This document shows positions 43,898 through 57,200 of a DNA stretch of 64,000 nt, piece by piece. The translations under genes were made by a program, and so were the position numbers. Under the pieces are notes generated by a model that saw only the letters and a list, made by a program, of their open reading frames with translations, had not been told where the DNA came from and did no database searches. The stretch is from Saposhnikovia divaricata (Eukaryota; Streptophyta; Magnoliopsida; Apiales; Apiaceae), in the NCBI GenBank assembly GCA_036435485.1, contig CM071598.1:139170148-139234147 (forward strand), read 5' to 3'. Positions within the stretch are counted from its first letter, which is position 1, and every line of letters begins with the position of its first letter.

Positions 43898-43911
43898 ATC
43901 TCCCCCAAATT
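43898..43911 (-). other. Polypurine tract, minus-strand SIRE-type element
   Basis: The minus strand reads AATTTGGGGGAGAT directly before TGTTAG, the start of the 3' LTR. Same form as in the plus-strand partner (TTGGGGGAGAT). Confidence 0.88.
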
Positions 43912-44060
43912 GTGAGTAAGACCCTTAGTCACAATTTCATGCCTGATAACAAGCCTAACATACATAAAGATAGGATTTTAAAAATGACATGTATGTTTAA
44001 TTTCAACTAAGAACATGAATAGAAATACAAGTGTGTAATCTTATAGACTATGATGAGATG

Positions 44061-47000
44061 CTAGCCTTTATAATTTGATTCCATCTCCATTTCCTTGGCT
44101 AGTAGATCATCATATGCCTTTTGTTTCCTTTCTTTCTCCTTCCTTGCATTCTCATCCATAGCTCTTATAATTTCTGCCATTGTATCCAGTTCTTCAAGCA
44201 GAATTGAGTTCTTGAAATCTTCAAGTACTGGTTTCAGAATGTTGGCAGGATAGTGACTGAGTAGGTTCATTCTTATATTGACATTATCTCCATTTCTCCT
44301 CCTATACTTTACAACATAGGGATTGAATTGAACTCTACACAATCCCTTAGCCCTTAACACTTCTGCTTCAGCTTCCAGTTTATCAATTTCTTTTTCCCTT
44401 TTCAACTACTTCTCAAGGCACCCCTTTCTTATCAGCTCTTCATGATCTCTCTTCATCTTCACAAAGTCGATCAGTTCCAGCTTCCATACTCTTTCCACTT
44501 TATCATTTACGTCCAACATGGCAATAATCCTTTCTATGTCATATAACTTACCCCAATTTTGACACTGCCCTTGTTTAAATTTCTTTTGTCTTCCATCAGT
44601 ATAGTTGATCTCAAGGGAGTCATCAATGATTGAAACATGATAGATTCTTTGAGCTCTAAGGTATTCCAGTTGGTCTTCATTGTAGTCTTCATCTAGTGGT
44701 TGGAGTTTTAGGCCTGGATAGATTGTTTGGGTTCTTGATTTGGAGAGCTTTGGTTTTCTTGCTGCTTGTTTGAATTTGATCCTTTTAGTGTGGTTGCCTG
44801 GCAGTAGTATGTGACCTTTGCTGGTAGACCATTGTAGCATTCCATTGGCAGTTTGCTTTTTGAAACATACAGATGGTTTCTTGACTTGAATCTTCTTCTC
44901 TTCTTGAGGTGGTAAAACAGTTGCAGAAGCCATGGAATTAGATTTTGGTAGGTCATTACTAACAGCATTCACCCTAGACTTATAGTCTTGTGTTGTGGTG
45001 AGATTACTGCTAGCAATGCCTAAGGCTTGCTGTTCTCCATTCTTCCTCTCATAGACTCTGCCTTGGTCATCATCTCCTTTCTTATCTTTGTTGTTCTTCT
45101 TCTTCTTATCCTCATCATCCTTATTACTCCTGTGATGTTTTCCCTTCCCATCACTCTTGTCCTCATCTTTGTCATCCTTATTCCTCCTTGGCTTAGCCAT
45201 TTCTGGAATTACACCAGTTGCAATGAATGATCTTAGGATTTGTAGTGCTTCTATCTCCTCAGCTGTCCTCATCCCCTTTTTTTTGCAGTAGATCAATGAT
45301 GGCAATAATGAGTCTGTGATTTTGAGAAGTGAGATCATTGGGAATGACCACTTGTTTAATCTCTTCAATTCTGGTGCCAGATTGATAGATGATTGTCCAT
45401 GGCTTCTTAATCACTTCTGGCAGCCGTGAAGGTTGGCCATTCCTCAAGTCATCATACAGACTCTTATTGTTTTCATTTACATTCCTCTTCTCTATGAGCT
45501 CAATCAGCACATCTATCTCTAAGTGTTTTAAGGATTGTAGAGTTTTGTAGGTTAGATGCCAGATTCTGGATTTTGCTACCATCATTACTTCCTTGAGCCA
45601 TGAGCTATCGACTTTTCTAGGTATCACAGTGAAGTAATCGATCTGATCCTTCAAGCTCCTTAGGTACAATTGAGTGTCACCGGCCTGTTCTCTTGAGACT
45701 TTCAGAAACTCCAAGAATGCATCATCATGATAATCATTAGAGTTTGAAATTTCTTGTAGCTTGGCCTCAGTAACCACCTTTACTTCTACAGGCTTGGCAC
45801 TTTCAGGTTTGGAGGATGGAGGTTTATCAGATGGCATACTGCCTGCAACCACTGTGGTGGTGATGGATTGCTTCTGGCCACTGGGAGTAGTGATGTGCAC
45901 AGTTAGTAGAGTGACAACTGGCAGTGAGGATGGAGGATCATCAACTTTGCCTTTCCCTTTTCCTGGAACATGGGTTATAGATTTTGAACTCCTTTGATGA
46001 CCACCCTCATTTATTGTAATACCTTTCTCCTTGGGTTTCTCCTTTCTGGGCTTCTCCTCTTTTGACTCCCCCTTAGGCTTTGAGTCCCTTAGGTTTCTCT
46101 TCTCCCCTTTAGGCTTGGTGTTAGGCACTGAGGCTTTAGTAGGGGCCCTTTGATTGGAAGAGGTGAGATTGGCAGATTCATCTGGAAGAGGGAGACCCAT
46201 ATGCTTCATCATTGCAGACAACATAGATTGTTGATGCAGAAGAACATCAGCTGTGGTGGAGGCTTGAGTGCTCAACTGCTCAGAGATAGTTGTTACTGTG
46301 TTTGTTAGATGAGCATTGGATTTCTTGAGGGATGTCACTTCTATTTCCAGGGCAGCCACTTTTTTGAATAACTCATTAGATTTGAAACCAAAAAGTGACT
46401 GTTCTTTGAGTCTCTGCACTTCAAACTTGGTCATCTCATGCACTGGAACCTCAGTGATCAGCTTGTCTTCATACTAGTTTGCAAAGAGGGTCCTGAGCAT
46501 GGCATTTGCATCAGTTGTCTGATCAGATAAGATTTGGAATTTATGCCCCAGATCTGTGACAGAATCTTTTAGTAAAGCTAGACCATTATCCATCCTTGTG
46601 CAGGTAGAGTTGCAGACTTTGATGTCTTTGAGAACACTGTCCAACTGAGGAAACCTTGCATCAAAGGCCCTCTTTATCTCTCCCACAGACTGGTCTGTTG
46701 CATCACTTACCTTTTTGACATCTGATTTGACACCTTTGCCAAGGTAGTGTGCAGCCTTGAGGAATCCTTTGTAAGAGTCATTGATGGCTTCATACACTTC
46801 ACCAGGAGTTAGGGATTTAGCATTTGAACCCAGTGAGGTGATGTATTCCTCTCTTAGATACTGAAGAGCTTCATTGAGAGTGAGATCAAACTTTCCTTGC
46901 ATCCAGGCATCTACATTGCCATCTCTCTCAGTATCAACCACAATTTTCTCCTTCTGCATCTCTACATCATCTCTGTGGCATAGAAGGATAGCCTCATAGT

Positions 47001-48893
47001 CTGGGTTTGGCAGATTTGAAGTGAGAAGATTCTGAGCAATTTTAGTGAACTCAGGAATCTGATCCACAACTAAGCTTTGAAGTGCTTCAACCGTCAATTG
47101 TGGTGGAACAGATCCTGATCCTGAAGCACTGCCATGTTGCACAGGCTTCAGCCATTGTGACATAAAGTCAGAGCTAGAGCTAGGCAATCTAGACTCCTCA
47201 GTTACAGATACAACTTCTGTAACCAGATGGAATGACTCTACTACTGGTGTCTCCACAGAAGTGGGATGAGTTACACCAATAGTTGACACAGGCACAGAGT
47301 CTCTAGTGAAAACTAGTGAAAACTAGTGAATCCTCTGTGTTTTTGATGGTGTCATTAGGATATGCCCCAGCTCGCATTCCCTCACCATCTAAATGTAGAT
47401 CCTGGGTGGTGAGCAAAGTGTCATGCACTAAGTCACTTGAGTCCATTGGCTCACCAAGAGGAGAAAATTCTTGGTGATCAATGCCTTGCTCCTCAATTGC
47501 TTGAGTTGAAGGCTCCAAAGAAATTTTAGTGTTAGATTCTGGAAGAGAAGTGTCGTTTAGATTAGATTTTGGCAACTCCCCCTGAGAAATAGAGGGAGTT
47601 TCAAGTGTGATGTGCTCTCCACTCTGTGTTGTGCCAGCCTTATCACTCCCATGTGCTAACTCATTACAAGAAGGTGCATTGGGGAGGATGCTTGATTCTA
47701 TAGATGCACCCTGTTGAGAGGGTACGCCTATGAGCTGTTTGCCCCTGATTTTACAACTTCATCCATTTGTGTGACTGAAGAGGTGGTTTTAGATTTCTTC
47801 TTCTTCTTCTTTGGCCTTAGTAAGGGTGACTCAGGTTCCTCACTTTCTAAACCTAATTCTACAGCCAAGGCTGCCTCAGTTAAGATTTTTAGAAGTTCAG
47901 AAGCAACCTGTTTTCTCTTCTTCTCCTTTTTACTGACACCACCCTGTTGAGAGGATGATGCAGGTGGATCTGTGTTTGGTAAAGTGTTTGGCTGAGAGGG
48001 TTGGTTAGCAGGCCCTGGGTTAGCATTTTGCTCTACTTGCTTGGGCCTAGCTAACTCAGATTTTGAGGCAAATATTGGCATGTTGTGGGGGTAAGTCCTA
48101 AATAAACTCTCCATATGGGGAGTTATTTTGAGTCTTACATCCACATCATTCCTAGTCTCCAAGCTACCAAAAATGAGTTTGGTCATGGATTTCGGATAGC
48201 CTATTTTATTTTTGTCTAACCAAGGCAATTCAATCAATTTATCATCTATGAAATTAAGTACAGATTGAATAAAGCGAGGGAAGAAAATTTCATTACCTCG
48301 CTTGGTTGAGTTCTTACTAAGTCTCCCATATAGCTCCTACATTATGATTAGTCCAACATCAATCTTTCTCCCATATGCTAGAGCATAGCCTATTTGTTGA
48401 ACAGGTGTGTTTGGTCAAAACTAGACTTCCTTGCTGTGAAGACTTGAAGAAGAGTGGCAAAGACATAGCTCAATTCTTTTCTCAAGTACTTCCTATTCAA
48501 ATTTCCAAGCTTGATTCTATCTGAGTAGTTGATAAAATCAAAGAAGTCCTCCAATTCAACATTAGTGGCTAGTGGGTCATACACTCCTTGTTGTAGCCCC
48601 AGTGGTTGATTCATGTCTTCAGTAGTGATGGTGATTTCCTTGTCCTGAATCTTGCAGTAAACCACGTATGAAGTTATTGCATTCTCTAGGGCCACAACCT
48701 CCACAGTAGCAGTTCTCCAAAACTGTTCTAATAGGTCTAGATACAGAGTTGGGTTGGCTGAGAGTGCATTCTTGATGTATGATTTAGACATCCATCGAAC
48801 GAAGCACTTAAAGTTTGCATTGGGTGCTTCAACATCGTTGGTTATTGCTATGAAATTGGTGTGGGTAGAAATTGTGAGTTGGGTATTTGCCAT
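44061..48893 (-). pseudogene. Envelope-like third ORF (minus-strand SIRE-type)
   Basis: A chain of seven open segments, each starting close to where the one before ends (48893-48390, 48237-47728, 47575-47303, 47295-46474, 46443-45259, 45368-44406, 44405-44061), makes up about 1600 codons broken by stops and frame changes. The start MANTQLTISTHTNFIAITND leads to LYLDLLEQFWRTATVE and a region rich in charged residues, as in the 3' ORFs of SIRE elements. Later parts are Pro/Ser/Lys-rich with a Lys-rich stretch (KKKKKKSKTT) and coiled segments (VAALEIEVTSLKKS). I see no clear signal peptide or fusion segment. Function in plants is unknown. Confidence 0.75.
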
Positions 48894-49039
48894 TGTTACA
48901 CAGAGAGATGAGAAGAGAATGAAGGTTGAAGAAGAAATTTAGTTTTTGACGTTAGGGTTTTCAGAGGTTTTGGAACTTTAGCTGCCTGAGAAATCAAATG
49001 AAATGATTTGAACAGTTATGGAATTGTATATATGTGAGT

Positions 49040-49520
49040 GAATTGAGTTGTCGATTAGATATATGTTCTGTATCGACAAGTCAGTCATTCGAGAAGTATA
49101 AAACAACTATTCGATAAGTCAAGAAAGGCTTATTCGATATCTCAAGCAGTTTGTAACTCACAGCTGGTAGTTATCTAACTTAGAACATAATTCTAAATTA
49201 AATAAAATATGTTTTTATGAGTGATTTAAAATTCTGAATAAAAATCCAAAAACGATTAAGGTTCAGCGAGAATTCAGCCTTTTCAAATGATTCGACAACT
49301 CAAATGTTCAATTCGAGAACTCAGTCATTAGAGAACTCAAATGTCCTATTCGAGAAGTCAAGCATTAGAGAACTCAAATGTTCTATTCGAGAACTCAAGC
49401 AAGTCTCTGTTCGATTTCTCCAAAATGCACTATTCAAGAACTCAAGAGTGTTCTAAATAGATTTGTTAGAGAAGTCGACCATAGACATGAAAGTCATTCG
49501 AGAAGTCTGACTTATCGATC
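49040..49520. repeat. ATTCGAGAA motif array between pol and the env-like ORF
   Basis: ATTCGAGAACTCA, ATTCGAGAAGTC, ATTCGATAAGTC and CATTAGAGAACTCAAATGT repeat at least twelve times. These are the inverse of the TTCTCGAAT family in the LTR at 43230-43620. The rest of this 890-bp spacer is AT-rich and non-coding. Confidence 0.8.
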
Positions 49521-49785
49521 TAAACTTTTCACTCATAAAAATTAATTTTCACTATCTTTTCAAAATTCACTAGAATTATTCAAATGAAGAATATTCTAAC
49601 AAATTAAATAGTGATAGTCTTAAAATTTCATAGAAATTTCAAGCTAATTCGAATATGATTTTCAACATATGCAACAGATTTGAAATATTTATAAATCATA
49701 TTCCAGCCAACACTTACTTCAAAAATATTGAGAATTTAGATAAAGTAAGTGTTTACTGCTGCAGCAATCTAGTTGATATTTTCAC

Positions 49786-51162
49786 TTAACCAGATTCTGA
49801 AGAATTCAACATTCCAATCTCACTAACCAACCTTGTGAAGGTGGCTTCATCCAATGGCTTAGTGAATATATCAGATAATTGTTTATCTGTGGGAACATAA
49901 TGTAACTCAATGGTTCCATTAGTTGCATGCTCCCTAATGAAATGATATCTGATGTCAATGTGCTTTGTTCTAGAATGATTTACAGGATTGGCAACTATAG
50001 AGATTGCACTTGTGTTGTCACACATGATTGGAATTCTTTCCAACACAAGTCCATAATCTCTAAGCTGATTTCTAATCCAAAGCACTTGAGCATAGCAACT
50101 TCTAGTAGCTATGTATTCAGCCTCAGCTATGGAAGTTGACAAAGATTGTTGTTTCTTGCTGTACCAAGAGATTAACCTTTGTCCAAGAAACTGGCAGCTA
50201 CCTGAGGTGCTTTTCCTATCCGCTCTGCATCCAGCATAATCAGCATCAGACTAACCAACCAGATTGAACCCTGTGTCCTTAGGATACCATAAACCCAAGT
50301 TTGGAGTGCCCTTCAGATATCTAAAGATCCTTTTTATAGCAATCAAATGTGACTCCTTTGGATTTGATTGAAACCTTGCACACAGACATGTAGAAAACAT
50401 GATGTCTGGCCTACTTGTAGTGAGATGGAGTAGAGAACCAACCATGCCTCTATAGACTGAGATATCTACTTTTTTGCCTTTGACATCTTCATCCAATTTG
50501 GTGGCAGTGGCCATGGGTGTCTTTGCAGGTGAGCAGTCTTCAAAGTCGAACTTCTTTAATAAATCCTTGATGTACTTGGTTTGACTGATGAAAATGTCAT
50601 CCTTCCTCTGAATAACTTGCAATCCAAGAAAGAATGTTAACTCTCCCATCATACTCATCTCATATCTGCTTTGCATGAGCTTAGAGAATTTCTCACACAG
50701 CTTCTCATTTGTAGAGCCAAATATGATATCATCCACATAGATCTGAACTAGGATAATATCATTACCATGCTTCTTGTAAAATAGTGACTTGTCCAATGTG
50801 CCTCTAGTGAATTGATTTTCAAGAAGAAACTGTGACAAAGTGTCATACCATGCCCTTGGAGCCTGCTTCAGTCCATACAATGCCTTAAGCAATCTGTAGA
50901 CAAAATCTGGGAAATGTGGATCCTCAAAGCCAGGTGGTTGTTGCACATAAACTTCTTCTTCCAACTCTCCATTCAGAAATGCACTCTTGACATCCATTTG
51001 ATAGACTTTAAAATTTAAATGAGCAGCAAATACCAAGAAGATTCTGATGGCTTCCAATCTAGCAACAGGGGTAAAAAGTCTCATCATAATCAATCCCTTC
51101 CTGTTGAGAGTATCATTTTGCAACCAACCTTGCTTTGTTTCTAATGACCACACCATTTTCAT
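49786..51162 (-). pseudogene. Copia reverse transcriptase and RNase H (minus-strand SIRE-type)
   Basis: The frame opens with TPVARLEAIRIFLVFAAHLN, KVYQMDVKSAFLNGELEEEV and YGLKQAPRAWYD. The catalytic VQIYVDDIIFGSTN and TFFLGLQVIQRKDDIFISQ follow, then YRGMVGSLLHLTTSRPDIMF. A TAG stop after NLVG (50251) interrupts the conserved YSDAD of RNase H. The same frame resumes with STSIAEAEYIATRSCYAQVL and ends near 49786. The link to the integrase frame upstream (51113-51162) is a frameshift. Confidence 0.9.
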
Positions 51163-53074
51163 CCATCTTATTCTTCAAAACCCATTTTGTTCCAACAATG
51201 GTTCTGTCCTTTGGTGCAGGCACAAGTTCCCATACTTTGTTTCTTTCAAATTGATTCAGCTCCTCTTGCATAGCAATAATCCAATCTGGATCAAATAGTG
51301 CATCATCAAGTTTCTTAGGCTCAATCTGAGATAGAAAGCAACCATAGAGACACTCATTTTGAGTTGATCTCCTAGTTCTCACTCCTGCATTTGGATCTCC
51401 AATAATTTGCTCTGCAGTGTGTGACCTATCCCATTTCCTTGAGTGCTCAGTTTGATTTCTCAACCTTGATGTTACTTCATCATTTAAGACATGATCATTT
51501 TCATTTCCTCCCCCTGTGAAGTTGCTACTACTCACAGGTGTGTCTTGGATGTTAGTCTCTTCACTGTTGGTTGGATCAGATTCTTCTTTTGCATCATCAT
51601 TCACTTGAGTTTGTTGAACTTGAGTTTCAACTTCAGTTTCAATCTCTTCATCAGAATCATCTAGATTTTCAAACTTTAATGGATCTCTATCTTCATCATT
51701 GGCTTCTTCTAATACAGGTAGTTTGTTGTCATCAAATGTCACATCTGTGCTTTCCATAACTTTCTTTTGACTGATGACATAAACCTTGTATGCAATTCTC
51801 TCCATATAATAGCCAAGAAAAATTCCTTCAAATGCCTTTGCATCAAACTTCCCAACATATTCTAAATTGTCTTTCAACACAAAGTATTTGCTTCCAAAAG
51901 TATGATCATACTTTAGAGTAGGCTTCTTTCCAGTCATCAAATTGTAAGGTGTCTTTCCAGTGTTTTTATTGATGAGGGTTCTATTCTGGATGTAGCATGC
52001 AGTGCTCACAGCCTCAGCCCAAAAACATGTAGGCATCTTTGCATCAAGCAACATTGTTCTAGCAGCCTCAATTAAAGTTCTGTTCTTTCTCTCAACTACT
52101 CCATTTTGTTGTGGAATCCTTGGAGCTGAGAATTGTTGAGAAATGCCATTCTCTTTGCAAAATGCTTCAAGTAAGGCATTTCTGAACTCTGTTCCATTAT
52201 CACTTCTCAATGCAATCACACTTGCATTGTTGGCTTTTGCTTCCTTATCAACTTTCTTTATATGCTCAATGATTACTTGAGAAGCCTCATCCTTTGATGC
52301 TAGAAATTCCACCCATGTATACCTTGTGTAGTCATCAACCATCACTAGGGCATACTTCTTTCTTGAGAGTGACATAATATTGACAGGCCCAAACAAATCC
52401 ATATGAATTAATTGCAGGGGCTTGGTGATTGATGTCACTGTCTTTGACTTGTGGCTTGACCTTTTCATCTTTCCTTTTTGGCATGCCTCACACACTCCTT
52501 CTTGACAGAATTCAAGTGTGGGCATGCCTCTCACTAACTCTTTTTTGACTAGAGAATTAATGGCCTTGAAGTTGAGGTGTGATAACTTCTTGTGCCATAG
52601 CCAACAATCTTCATTTGTTGCTTTTGAGTAGAAGCAACAAACTTTGTCCTTGTTTGCAGAGTCCATATTGGCTACAAACAGGCTTCTTTTTCTTACTCCG
52701 GATAGAGCAAAATCACCAGTTTTCTTATGGGTGATCAAACATTCATCTTTGTCAAAATTTACTTTGAATCCTCTATCAGTAAACTGACCAACACTTAGCA
52801 GATTATGCTTGAGACCCTTGACTAGTGCTACATCTTCAATGATGACATTACCAACTTTTAACTTGCCATATCCCAATGTGTTACCCATGCTATCATCTCC
52901 AAAAGCAACCATTGGGCCAGCCTTCTTCTCATACTGTGATAGCAGGGCCATATCACCAGTCATGTGATTTGAGCATCCACTGTCCAAAATCCACATGACC
53001 TTCTTTTCACTTTCTTTGCCCTGCAACCACAAAGGTATTACTTCTCCTTTGGTACCCAAACAAGTTTGGGTCAA
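51113..53074 (-). pseudogene. Copia protease and integrase (minus-strand SIRE-type)
   Basis: 653 codons. Protease: WILDSGCSNHMTGD with the catalytic Asp at residue 31. Integrase zinc domain: WLWHKKLSHLNFKAI with CEACQKGK. Core: D in LIHMDLFGPVN, D in ALRSDNGTEFRN, E in QQNGVVERKNRTL, all present. The C-terminal part has KYDHTFGSKYFVLKD, an acidic linker, then the start of reverse transcriptase (WIIAMQEELNQFERNKVW, VVIRNKARLVAK) before the frame is lost. Frameshifts separate it from Gag upstream and from the polymerase downstream. Confidence 0.9.
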
Positions 53075-54267
53075 TGTGACTTAGAAACAGTTTTATCATA
53101 AACAACATGCTTATCAACTTTCTTGGTGTTAGTCTTCTTGTCACTGTTAGAAGTCTTAGAACCTGAGGTTTCAGACTTAGGTGACAGAGGTACCTTCCTA
53201 GCTCTAGGAGGACTTGAAGACTTTGACCTTGTGTAGTGTGTGTGTGAGAGTTGTGACTAATACAACCATCATTAAATTGCCTTCTCAGATTGAAACAACT
53301 AGTCATCACATTCATATTGCATGGCATACAGTCAAATTTATCACAGAATGGAGCATCTCTATGTCTTAAAGGCACAGAACAGTCATAGAAAGGTTTGGGC
53401 ACACTACCAACAGGTTTCTTGCATGCATGAGTTAAATCATTGGTGCTGAAACAATTTTGACAAGTCTTCCTAGGGGCATTAGGCATATAAGCATAATTAT
53501 TATCTTTGTTAATCCCTAGTTTGCCATTTCTATTCTGTTTCTTCTTAGCCACTTTCTTCTCAGATTCATTTTTCCCAGCTGATACAAACTTAACAAACTT
53601 CTCAGGTATAGACTTACCACCTACTGGCTCCTTGGTTTTTTCCTTGACACTCTCACTCTTAGAGGATGCTGGTTGTTCACTAGACTGTGCCTCATCCTCA
53701 TCATTCAACATTTGCTTAATGAGTAAGGCATCCTCATGAATTTCAAATGTTGGTTCTTTAAAAATTGGAGACTCAGTCTTTTTCAAAATGTGAGGCACTT
53801 TATCCTGAACAACTATGTCATCTTCAATGACAGCATAGCCTTTCCTCTGTTTAAGAGTGCCATAGTCAAGTCCAATGGCAGCCTTGGGTTTAGCTTGATT
53901 TTTCTCAGGGTAGGACTGCAGTAGACTAGAGGAGTTCTTAAAGGTTTTCAATTTTGAATTCATTTTCAGCTAGTTCATCCCTAAGAGCCTTTTCAATTTG
54001 ACTACCACATAGAACCTTATTCTGCAGATATTCAACTTCTTTCCTAAGGTTTTCTACTTGCATAGCAGTTAGCTCAAGTTCCTCATTCTTTTTGTTTAAC
54101 AATTCATTTCTAGCAGACAGTTTAGCAATTTCCTCATTAGCAGCAGTCATACTAGTATGAATATTAAACATTTCAAAAGATAGTTGTTCAACCATGCATT
54201 TGTACTCAGAAACAGATATATCTATTGTAGTGAGATATATCAGAGTATGAGGAGAAGGCTGGCCCAA
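53007..54267 (-). pseudogene. Copia Gag, N-terminally truncated (minus-strand SIRE-type)
   Basis: Two overlapping frames (54267-53938 and 53963-53007) share one Gag C-terminal region, joined by a frameshift. The first has coiled segments (EEIAKLSARNELLNKKNEEL, KEVEYLQNKVLC). The second is Lys/Ser-rich and holds the cysteine motif CQNCFSTNDLTHAC and a second Cys cluster (DKFDCMPCNMNVM). The N-terminal Gag domain is missing. The first dozen residues of the 54267 frame lie beyond the junction and belong to the neighbouring element's DNA. Confidence 0.75.
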
Positions 54268-57200
54268 AAGTTTCCTATGGAGATGGCAACGTAGGACGTA
54301 CTCTGGGATATGGCAATATCAATCTTGGAAGTGTCATCATCACAAATGTAGCTCTGGTTCCAGGACTCAAGCATGATCTGCTATCTGTGAGTCAAATCTG
54401 TGACAGAGGATATCATGTAGATTTTCAGCTTGAATACTGTGAAATTATCAGTAAATCTACAGGGAAAGTTGTTCTAGTTGGACACAGGCGCAATAATATC
54501 TATAAAGCAAGTTTGTTGACAAACTCTGATGGAAAAGTTGTGTGCCTGTCTACAAGAATGTCTAGTGAAGAGAGTTGGAAGTGGCATAAGAAACTCTCTC
54601 ATCTGAATCTGAACAACATTAATGAGTTGATAAGAAAGGATCTTGTAAGAGGACTTCCAAAGTCTTTATTAAATGTTGATGGCCTGTGTGATTCCTGTCA
54701 AAAGGCCAAACAAAGGAAGTCATCTTTCAAGAGCAAGTCTGAATCTTCAATTGTTGATCCTTATCATCTTCTACATGTTGATCTCTTTGGACCAGTGAAT
54801 GTCTTGTCAATTGGAAGAAAGAAATATGCTCTAGTCATTGTTGATGAACACACCAGATACACTTGGGTGTATTTTCTAGCAAAGAAGGATGAAACTGCAT
54901 TAACTCTGATGGAGCGTGTAAAGCTGTTGGACAAAGGATCAAAACACAAAGTCAAAATAATCAGGAGTGATAATGGAACTGAATTCAGGAATGCAACAAT
55001 GGAAGAATTCTGCAAGAACAGAGGAGTGAAGCAAGAGTTTTCTGCACCTGATACACCACAGTAAAATGGTGTAGTTGAGAGGAAGAACATAACCTTGATA
55101 GAAGCTGCCAGAACTATGCTTGATGAAGCAAAATTACCAACCTATTTCTGGGCAGAAGCAGTTCAAACAGCCTGTTTTACTCAAAATGCCACACTGATCA
55201 ACAAGCATGGAAAAACACCAAATGAGATGGTGAGGGAAAAGAAGCCAAACCTGAAATATTTTCATATTTTTGGGTGCAAATGCTTTGTGTTGAAAACTCA
55301 TCCTGAATAGTTGACCAAATTTGAGTTAAAAGCTGATGAAGGAATTTTTGTTGGCTATCTGCTGTCAACTAAGGCATCCAGAGTTTATAATCTGAGAACC
55401 AAGGTGATCATGGAATTAATTCATGTGTCATTTGATGACAAGAAAATAACTGGACTTGAAGATGTAGATGAACATGATCAACTGCACTTTGAAAATGAAG
55501 ACTTAATCTCTGATTAAGTAAACTCTGATGAAACTGATCTGACAAACTCTGTTGAAGCATACTCTGAACCTCTACTGGTAAACACTGAAGAAACTTCTCA
55601 GCCAGAACAAAGGGGAAAACCAGTTGAGGGGGAGCATGATCAAAATGATGACTCAAATTCTGATAGTGAGTCAACTGAAAAATCTGGATCAAACTCTGAT
55701 GACTCAAACTCTGAAAGTGCAAAATCTGACAGTTCAAACTCTGAGCAGTCAAATTCAGGGGGAGCCTCAGAGACTGATGAAAGGCAACAAGGAAATCAGC
55801 AGAACATGGATCAAGGGGGAGGATCAAATACTGATAGAAGCCATTTACCTTCTGCTAGGAAATTGACAAAATCTCATACACCTGATTTAATTATTGGAGA
55901 TCCAGATGCAAAAGTAAGGACAAGGAGTGCTACAACAAATGAATGTCTATTTCATGCATTCTTGTCTAAGAATGAACCAAATAAGGTAGAAGAAGCTCTT
56001 CAAGATGATGACTGGATAACAGCAATGCAGGAGGAGTTGAATGAATTTGAAAGGAATGAAGTATGGACCCTTGTACCTAGACAAAAGAATAGATCTGTTG
56101 TTGGTACTAGATGGGTTTTCAAAAACAAAACTGACAGTGAGGGAGTTGTTACAAGGAACAAGGCTAGACTTGTGGTAAAAGGCTATTCACAGCAGGAAGG
56201 AATAGACTATGATGAAACTTTTGCTCAAGTTGCAAGATTGGAGGCAATAAGAATTTTTCTAGCATATGCCTCTCATAAGAAATTCAAGGTATTTCAGATG
56301 GATGTGAAAAGTGCTTTTCTGAATGGGAAGCTTGAAGAAGAAGTGTTTGTTGAACAACCACCAGGTTTTGTGGACCCAAAATATCCAGACTATGTCTACA
56401 GGCTGGATAAGGCACTCTTTGGACTTAAGCAGGCACCAAGAGCATGGTATGAAACTCTGGCTCAATTTCTTTTAGAAAGTGGGTTCAACAGAGGTGCAAT
56501 TGATAAAACACTGTTCTACTTTAACTATGGTGATGACTTGCTTTTAGTTCAGATACATGTTGATGACATAATTTTTGGGTCTACTAATGATAAACTCTGT
56601 AAAAAGTTTGCCAAGCTCATGCAGTCTAGGTATCAAATGAGCATGATGGGAGAGCTTAGCTATTTTCTAGGCCTACAGGTGAAGCAAACAGATGATGGGA
56701 TTTTCATAAATCAAGCAAAATATACCAGAAATCTTCTCAAGAAATTTGGTATGCTTGACTGCTCATCTTCATCAACTCCCATGGCAACAGTAACAAAGTT
56801 GGACAAAGACACAGGAGCTCCGGTAGATATGACAAGCTATAGAGGCATGATAGGATCTCTTCTTTATCTAACAGCAAGCAGACCTGGTATCATGTATGCA
56901 ACTTGTTTATGTGCAAGGTTTCAGGCAGACCCCAGAGAACCACATCTAACAGCTGTGAAGAGGATTTTTAAGTATCTCAAGGGGACCATAACCTTAGGTC
57001 TGTGGTATCCTAGAGAATCAGATTTCAAGCTACTTGGTTACTCTGATGCAGACTTTGCAGGCTGTAAGATAGACAGAAAAAGCACCAGTAGAAGTTGTCA
57101 ATTTCTGGGTGACAGACTTGTTTCTTGGTACAGCAAGAAACAGAAATCAATTTCTACATCTACAGCTGAAGCAGAGTATATTGCTGCTGGTAGCTGTTGT

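Larger units (their letters stand above)
42643..54240 (-). mobile_element. SIRE-type Ty1/copia element, 5'-truncated
   Basis: Minus-strand order is Gag end, protease, integrase, reverse transcriptase, RNase H, a spacer with motif repeats, an envelope-like ORF, polypurine tract, 3' LTR. The 5' LTR, primer site and most of Gag are missing; homology ends at about 54225-54240, where a second element of the same type starts in the opposite direction. The long third ORF after pol is the SIRE hallmark. Confidence 0.85.
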
